DNA from: Brevibacillus brevis
GTDB taxonomy: Bacteria; Bacillota; Bacilli; Brevibacillales; Brevibacillaceae
Direction: 5' to 3'
Assembly (NCBI RefSeq): GCF_900637055.1
Contig: NZ_LR134338.1
Coordinates: forward strand, 5,610,501-5,674,500
Length of the DNA: 64,000 bases
Shown here: positions 59,444 to 64,000 of the stretch, piece after piece
Numbering within the stretch: position 1 is the first letter of the stretch
Layout: every line of letters starts with the position of its first letter
Program-made: the position numbers and the translations under genes
Notes under the pieces: model-generated
The model's database searches: none
Told to the model about the DNA's origin: nothing
What the model saw: only the letters and a program-made list of their open reading frames with translations

Positions 59444-60739
59444 TTACACTAAACCAAGACGTTGGAAAATCGTATCCACATGCTTCAGGTGGTAACGGTA
59501 GTCAAAGCACTCATCCAGCTCTTCCTTGGACAGTGTAGAGCTGACCGTTGCATCCTCCTCGACGATTGCACGGAAGGAGCGTTGCTCTTCCCACGCCTGC
59601 ATCGCACGAGGCTGTACCGTGTCATAAGCTTGCTCGCGGCTCATGCCTTTTTCGATCAGCTTGAGCATGACTTGCTGCGAGTAGATCAATCCAAAGGTAC
59701 GATCCATATTGCGCTTCATGTTCTCAGGGAACACCGTCAAGTTTTTCACGATGTTCATGAAACGGCGCAGCATGTAGTTCAATGCTTGCGTCGCATCTGG
59801 CAAAATCACGCGCTCCGCAGAGGAGTGGGAAATATCCCGCTCATGCCAGAGGGAAACATTTTCATAGGAAGTGAGCATGTGACCGCGGATGACACGAGCC
59901 AGTCCGCAAATATTTTCACTGCCGATCGGGTTGCGCTTGTGTGGCATTGCAGAAGAACCTTTTTGTCCTTTGGCAAATGCTTCTTCCACCTCGCGCATTT
60001 CGCTCTTTTGCAGACCGCGAATTTCTGTTGCGAATTTTTCCAAAGACGTTGCGATCAGTGCCAATGTCGCCATGTACTCGGCGTGGCGATCACGCTGCAG
60101 GGTTTGGGTAGAGATAGGTGCTGCCGACAGCCCCAGCTTCTCGCACACGTACGCTTCCACGAACGGATCGATGTTTGCGTATGTTCCAACTGCGCCAGAG
60201 ATTTTGCCGTATGCCACTTCTTTTTTCGCAGCCTGAAAACGCGCCAGGTTACGCTTCATTTCTTCATGCCACAGGGCCAGCTTCAAGCCAAAAGTCGTAG
60301 GCTCCGCATGTACGCCATGCGTTCTGCCCATGCAAACCGTATCCTTGTGCTCACGAGCTTTGTCGGCCAAAATCTCGATGAAGTCTTGAATATCCTTCTC
60401 CAAAATTTCGTTCGCCTGACGCAGCAGGTAAGACAGAGCAGTATCCACCACATCGGTAGAAGTCAGTCCGTAATGCACCCACTTCTTTTCCTCGCCCAAG
60501 GTTTCCGATACCGCACGGGTAAACGCCACCACATCATGGCGTGTCTCTTCTTCGATCTCATAGATTCTGTTAATGTCAAAAGTAGCTTTATCCCACAGCT
60601 TTTTCACGTCTTCCTCAGGAATGACGCCCAGCTTGGACCATGCTTCACACGCGAGAATTTCTACTTCCAGCCACGCTTTGAATTTGTTTTCTTCCGTCCA
60701 AATGGCACGCATTTCCGGTCGGGAATAACGTTCGATCAT
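59444..60739 (-). CDS. purB: Adenylosuccinate lyase
   Basis: A 431-residue fumarase/aspartase-fold enzyme that acts twice in purine synthesis, cleaving SAICAR and adenylosuccinate to release fumarate. The signature GSSAMPHKRNPIGSEN, the HDVVAFTRAV segment and MGRTHGVHAEPTTFG are intact. Length is normal. The ATG overlaps the purK stop (ATGA). Confidence 0.97.
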   Translation of the reverse strand: MIERYSRPEMRAIWTEENKFKAWLEVEILACEAWSKLGVIPEEDVKKLWDKATFDINRIYEIEEETRHDVVAFTRAVSETLGEEKKWVHYGLTSTDVVDTALSYLLRQANEILEKDIQDFIEILADKAREHKDTVCMGRTHGVHAEPTTFGLKLALWHEEMKRNLARFQAAKKEVAYGKISGAVGTYANIDPFVEAYVCEKLGLSAAPISTQTLQRDRHAEYMATLALIATSLEKFATEIRGLQKSEMREVEEAFAKGQKGSSAMPHKRNPIGSENICGLARVIRGHMLTSYENVSLWHERDISHSSAERVILPDATQALNYMLRRFMNIVKNLTVFPENMKRNMDRTFGLIYSQQVMLKLIEKGMSREQAYDTVQPRAMQAWEEQRSFRAIVEEDATVSSTLSKEELDECFDYRYHLKHVDTIFQRLGLV

Positions 60740-61899
60740 GATAATACCTCCGATGTATTCGTCCAGATTTTCAGCTCATCGATCAGGGTGAGCGCTTCTT
60801 CTACAGTAGGGGCGAGCACATTGATATGCCCCATTTTTCGCTTGGCCTTGCTCTCTGCTTTTCCGTACAAATGGAGCTTGGCTGTGCGCGGCAGCTTGTC
60901 GATCTGATCGATGACAGGCTGTAGATGCTCTCCCAAAATATTAACCATCACGACGCTCGAGAGCAACTCTGTAGATCCCAAAGGCAGATTGCAAACTGCC
61001 CGAACATGCTGCTCAAACTGCGAGGTCACACATGCATCCATGGTAAAATGCCCGGAGTTATGCGGTCGAGGCGCCAATTCATTGACATACAGCTGACCAT
61101 CTTCGGTCAAAAACAGCTCAACTGCAATGAGTCCGACCACATCCAGCTTTTCTACAATCGTGCGGGCAATTTCTTCCGCGCGGGCTGCTACTTCAGCCGA
61201 AATACGAGCTGGAACAATGCTCAGGTGCAGGATGTTTTCCTGATGAATATTTTCTGACACAGGAAAAACAGCCAATTCTCCCGCAGGATTGCGTGCAGCA
61301 ATCACAGACAACTCCATTTGGAATGGTACAAATTGTTCCACGATCAGCTCTGTACCTGCTTTGGATAACGTTTCATACGCCTCCGCCAGCTCAGCCTCGC
61401 TTCTCAATACCCATTGCCCTTTGCCGTCATAGCCACCGGTTGCGGTCTTCATAACAGCAGGCAGTCCCAGTTCACGCACGGCGTTCTGCAAATCCTCCAA
61501 GCTATTCACGACACAAAACGGAGCAACAGGAATGCCGATCTCGCGAATAGCAGTCTTTTCCCGAATCCGATTTTGGGTGATACGCAAAAGACGGCTCCCC
61601 TGCGGTACATAAGCGCGGCTCTCCAACACTTCAGCCACCTGTGCATCGACATTTTCAAATTCATAAGAGATGACATCACTGACCGAGGCAAGCTGCATCG
61701 CTGCTTCTACATCATCGTAGCTGGCAACAATTTGCCGATCTGCCGTTTGGCCGCATGGTGCGTCTGCCGTCGGGTCCATTGTGACAAAGCGGTAGCCCAT
61801 AGCTCGTCCCGCAAGAGCAATCATCCGTCCAAGCTGTCCTCCGCCGAGTATTCCTAAGGTCGATCCTGGTTTGATTTGCTTACGGTCTTTGGTTGTCAT
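60736..61899 (-). CDS. purK: N5-carboxyaminoimidazole ribonucleotide synthase
   Basis: A 387-residue ATP-grasp enzyme that joins bicarbonate to AIR. It shows GILGGGQLGRMIALAGRAMG at the start, the ATP-binding MKTATGGYDGKGQWVL, and late NELAPRPHNSGHFTMDAC. It is coupled to purE by an ATGA overlap and to purB in the same way. Confidence 0.97.
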   Translation of the reverse strand: MTTKDRKQIKPGSTLGILGGGQLGRMIALAGRAMGYRFVTMDPTADAPCGQTADRQIVASYDDVEAAMQLASVSDVISYEFENVDAQVAEVLESRAYVPQGSRLLRITQNRIREKTAIREIGIPVAPFCVVNSLEDLQNAVRELGLPAVMKTATGGYDGKGQWVLRSEAELAEAYETLSKAGTELIVEQFVPFQMELSVIAARNPAGELAVFPVSENIHQENILHLSIVPARISAEVAARAEEIARTIVEKLDVVGLIAVELFLTEDGQLYVNELAPRPHNSGHFTMDACVTSQFEQHVRAVCNLPLGSTELLSSVVMVNILGEHLQPVIDQIDKLPRTAKLHLYGKAESKAKRKMGHINVLAPTVEEALTLIDELKIWTNTSEVLS

Positions 61900-62384
61900 T
61901 CGAGTTCACTAGCCTCCAGCACCTTATTGCGTACATCATCACGTCTTTGCACGAACCGCTCTTGTACGTCTGGATATTTGATCCCTAAAATTTGCGCAGC
62001 CAATAACCCTGCATTGATAGCTCCAGCTTTTCCGATCGCAACTGTCGCCACAGGTACGCCCCCTGGCATTTGCACAATCGACAAAAGCGAGTCGAGACCA
62101 TTCAAGTTGGATGATTTCACCGGTACACCAATGACAGGCAGCTCTGTCTTAGCAGCTACCATTCCTGGCAAATGCGCCGCCCCGCCCGCACCCGCAATAA
62201 TGACTTCCAAGCCGCGGCTTTTAGCGGTCTCGGCATACGTAAACATCAAGTCTGGCGTTCTGTGTGCAGACACGACCTTCTTTTCGTACGGTACCTGCAA
62301 TTCGTCCAAGATTGCGCAAGCTTCCTTCATTGTTTCCCAGTCTGACGTACTGCCCATAATGACTCCTACCAAAGGCTGTAGCAT
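61896..62384 (-). CDS. purE: N5-carboxyaminoimidazole ribonucleotide mutase
   Basis: A 162-residue class I PurE. The substrate loops IMGSTSDWETM, SAHRTPDLMF and IAGAGGAAHLPGMVAAKT are intact. The ATG at 62384 is preceded by GTAGGGGG; an in-frame ATG at 62429 lies close to the expected transcript start and adds residues not seen in the family. First gene of the purEKB operon. Confidence 0.96.
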   Translation of the reverse strand: MLQPLVGVIMGSTSDWETMKEACAILDELQVPYEKKVVSAHRTPDLMFTYAETAKSRGLEVIIAGAGGAAHLPGMVAAKTELPVIGVPVKSSNLNGLDSLLSIVQMPGGVPVATVAIGKAGAINAGLLAAQILGIKYPDVQERFVQRRDDVRNKVLEASELE

Positions 62385-62496
62385 GAACCATTCGCCCCCT
62401 ACGTTTTGTAACATCAGAAGAAAACCCAACCGACTAACGGCTTTTCGCCGCTCTCATCGCCTGGGCTATTCGAACTCGTTTTCAATCAACATATTC

Positions 62497-62526
62497 AGTG
62501 TAGCAGGGAGAAAGTTTGCCTGTCAA
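62497..62526 (-). promoter_or_regulatory. Predicted promoter of purEKB
   Basis: On the minus strand TTGACA (62521-62526) and TACACT (62497-62502) are 18 bases apart. The transcript would have a leader of about 105 bases before purE with one small hairpin (CGGC…GCCG, 62438-62450). I see no purine riboswitch fold in it. Confidence 0.65.
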
Positions 62527-62534
62527 CCTCGTTT

Positions 62535-62575
62535 CCGAACATTTAAAAATGATAGTTCAAAAATTATTCGTGTTT
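62535..62575 (-). promoter_or_regulatory. Predicted pair of PurR boxes
   Basis: AATGTTCGG (minus strand, around 62535-62543) and an opposed ACACGAATAATT (around 62562-62573) lie 18 or so bases apart just upstream of the -35 site. This fits the inverted PurBox pair of Bacillus PurR operators (core CGAAC/CGAAT). The distal box overlaps the end of the M1 peptidase gene. Confidence 0.55.
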
Positions 62576-64000
62576 ACCTTTTTCTACCCAATTGTTTGCC
62601 GCTTCTGCTTTCTCTAACTCGACCTGAAGCCAATAATCCAGAAAGGGAGTGGCATCAGCCCCGGCCGCTGCAGTCAACAGCTCTGTGACTTTCTCCCCAT
62701 TTGCCTGCTTGTATTGATGATCTCGTACATATTGACGCAACACCTGATGCAGTCGTTCAACTCCCCATTCCTCTTTCAAGTTCCACCACATGGCACCCGC
62801 TCGCCCATAGACGAGGTCATTGTAGCTCCTCCAATCTGGAAAAGCCGCCACAGACGATTTCGCAGTGACTCCTTGGCTCGCATATCCTTCCGCTGCACGT
62901 GCTTGACCTAGCCGCATTTGAATATACGCTTGTGAACGTGCAGGGGACTTTTGCTGCAAAAATACCATCGTTGCATAATCCGTCAGTCCCTCATCCACCC
63001 AAGCCTCTCGCACCTCGTCGTTTCCGACCAACCCGTAAAACCACTGATGTGCCGTTTCATGCGCTACGACCGCTTCCCCTATGGCATCGCTGCGGTCAAA
63101 ATACTCCTGGGCAATAAAAACGAGGCTCGGGTATTCCATTCCGCCAAAAAAGCCGCCTGTTTTGACAACATCGTATTCCTTATACGGATACACGCCGAAC
63201 TGTTTTCCGTAATAGTCGAGAGACTCCCTGGCAGTCTCATGTATACGTTCTACGTTTTGCGGGTCATCACTTTTCTGCACCCACGTACGTACGATGGTTT
63301 CCCCGACCTTGCCAGATATGGGCTGGTACGTATCGTCCATGACGACAAGGGCAAAATCCCGAACGTTCCATGCGTCCACCTCATAGATTTTTAGCCGTTG
63401 TGGTCTCGTCTCGGTAATGACAGCCACGCTCTCCAATCCACTCGTAGCAAGCTGGTATCCCTCTGGTAACTGCACACGCAAGTGATAATTCGCCACATCT
63501 GAGTAAAATGGATCGCCAATCGCGGAATAAGGATCGAGCCGCCAGCCCCCTGCGTCCTTGACCGCCAAGATCGGCAGCCAGTTGCCCAGCCACATCGCAT
63601 GATCATGGTAAGACATTCGCCCGTTGTTAAAAGGGACCTCGAGCTGAAATTTCATATCCACCACCATCTCAGCAGACGATGTTCTGGCAGGAAGGGGCAC
63701 TTGTAAAAGCGCATTGGTCTTTCCTGCATACTGTACACCGACACTTTTTCCGTTAACCCGTACTTCGTTTATCTTGATACCACCAGGCTCACGCTGTTTG
63801 CCCAGCACAACCTCCCAGTTTTCACTACTGAGAGCAGCGTTTGCAGAAAAAGCATTAGGATATAAATGAAAATAAGCTTGGTCATCTTGTGGGACAAAAC
63901 GAGCCGTCAGCATGCCTTTCACCACGTGCTTATTCATATCGATTTGTACGTCGGCCTTGTAAGTGACTGCAGCGTGCCTGTGATCAATCGGCACAATCTC
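62564..64000 (-). CDS. M1 family metallopeptidase, 5' end outside window
   Basis: At least 478 residues of a gluzincin. The zinc site HETAHQWFYG with the third ligand Glu in EAWVDEGLTDYA is complete. The exopeptidase loop reads GGMEYPSLVF in place of GAMEN. N-terminal beta domain motifs (GMLTARFVPQDDQAYFHLYP) precede it. The frame runs to the window edge without a clear start (a GTG at 63994 is not convincing), so the N terminus, perhaps with a signal peptide, is missing. It precedes purE on the same strand. Confidence 0.85.
   Translation of the reverse strand, partial: EIVPIDHRHAAVTYKADVQIDMNKHVVKGMLTARFVPQDDQAYFHLYPNAFSANAALSSENWEVVLGKQREPGGIKINEVRVNGKSVGVQYAGKTNALLQVPLPARTSSAEMVVDMKFQLEVPFNNGRMSYHDHAMWLGNWLPILAVKDAGGWRLDPYSAIGDPFYSDVANYHLRVQLPEGYQLATSGLESVAVITETRPQRLKIYEVDAWNVRDFALVVMDDTYQPISGKVGETIVRTWVQKSDDPQNVERIHETARESLDYYGKQFGVYPYKEYDVVKTGGFFGGMEYPSLVFIAQEYFDRSDAIGEAVVAHETAHQWFYGLVGNDEVREAWVDEGLTDYATMVFLQQKSPARSQAYIQMRLGQARAAEGYASQGVTAKSSVAAFPDWRSYNDLVYGRAGAMWWNLKEEWGVERLHQVLRQYVRDHQYKQANGEKVTELLTAAAGADATPFLDYWLQVELEKAEAANNWVEKGKHE

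Noticed and set aside
59462..60907. 481-codon open frame antisense to purB
   Set aside because: It lies opposite an unmistakable purB and part of purK, and its product resembles no family.
62385..62496. Purine riboswitch in the purE leader
   Set aside because: I could not find the conserved three-way junction bases; only a small hairpin is seen. PurR boxes explain regulation better.
1..64000. rRNA, tRNA or prophage genes
   Set aside because: I saw no tRNA cloverleaf, rRNA signature or phage structural genes in the window.

Overview
The window looks like chromosome of a spore-forming Firmicute of the Brevibacillus/Paenibacillus kind. This is inferred from strong AGGAGG ribosome sites, Bacillus-type purE-purK-purB order with PurR-box-like sites, a Bce peptide-antibiotic module, a Gram-positive Pel cluster and short-chain chromate transporters beside an Lrp regulator and a YwrD-like gamma-glutamyltransferase. 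No rRNA, tRNA, transposase or prophage gene was recognised. No database search could be run.

Layout. 0.1-4.4 kb: chemoreceptor, iron alcohol dehydrogenase, M29 aminopeptidase. 4.4-10.4 kb: a glycopeptide-resistance-type cluster of the D-Ala-D-Ser (VanG-like) class, transcribed vanY, ligase, vanXY, vanT, vanS, with no vanR beside the kinase. 10.6-13.7 kb: WYL regulator, DinB-like protein, DUF169 protein, lipoprotein. 13.7-27.1 kb: a full Tad/Flp pilus locus (prepilin peptidase, CpaB, CpaE, TadA, TadB, TadC, Flp pilin, TadE) carrying two von Willebrand A lipoproteins, a secreted decapeptide-repeat protein, a TadG-like protein and four proteins of unknown function. 27.3-30.7 kb: thioredoxin-like protein, small membrane protein, response regulator with BTAD domain, secreted DUF4832-type protein. 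30.8-42.3 kb: a Pel-type exopolysaccharide cluster (CheY, SDR-PelD fusion, PelE, DUF2194/PelA-like, PelF, PelG) running into a CotH kinase-VTC-DUF4956 module.

42.6-51.6 kb: YwrD-like gamma-glutamyltransferase, two half-size chromate transporters, OppFDCBA and an Lrp/AsnC regulator. 51.9-58.2 kb: guanine deaminase-like enzyme, BceRS-BceAB, ECF sigma factor. 58.5-64 kb: GNAT acetyltransferase, purB, purK, purE and a partial M1 peptidase.

The least explained feature is a family of non-coding elements of about 200 bp (44.3, 57.2, 57.5 and 59.2 kb). Each has two nested, perfectly complementary stem pairs whose sequences differ between copies while the spacing and single-stranded motifs stay similar. 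This is the pattern expected of compensatory change in a structured RNA or cruciform. A fifth nested inverted repeat of another family (55.1 kb) lies between bceS and bceA. One copy (59.2 kb) abuts what looks like a beheaded reading frame. Together with the orphan VanS, the accessory genes of the Tad locus and the CotH-VTC-DUF4956 tail of the Pel cluster, these are the places most worth following up.
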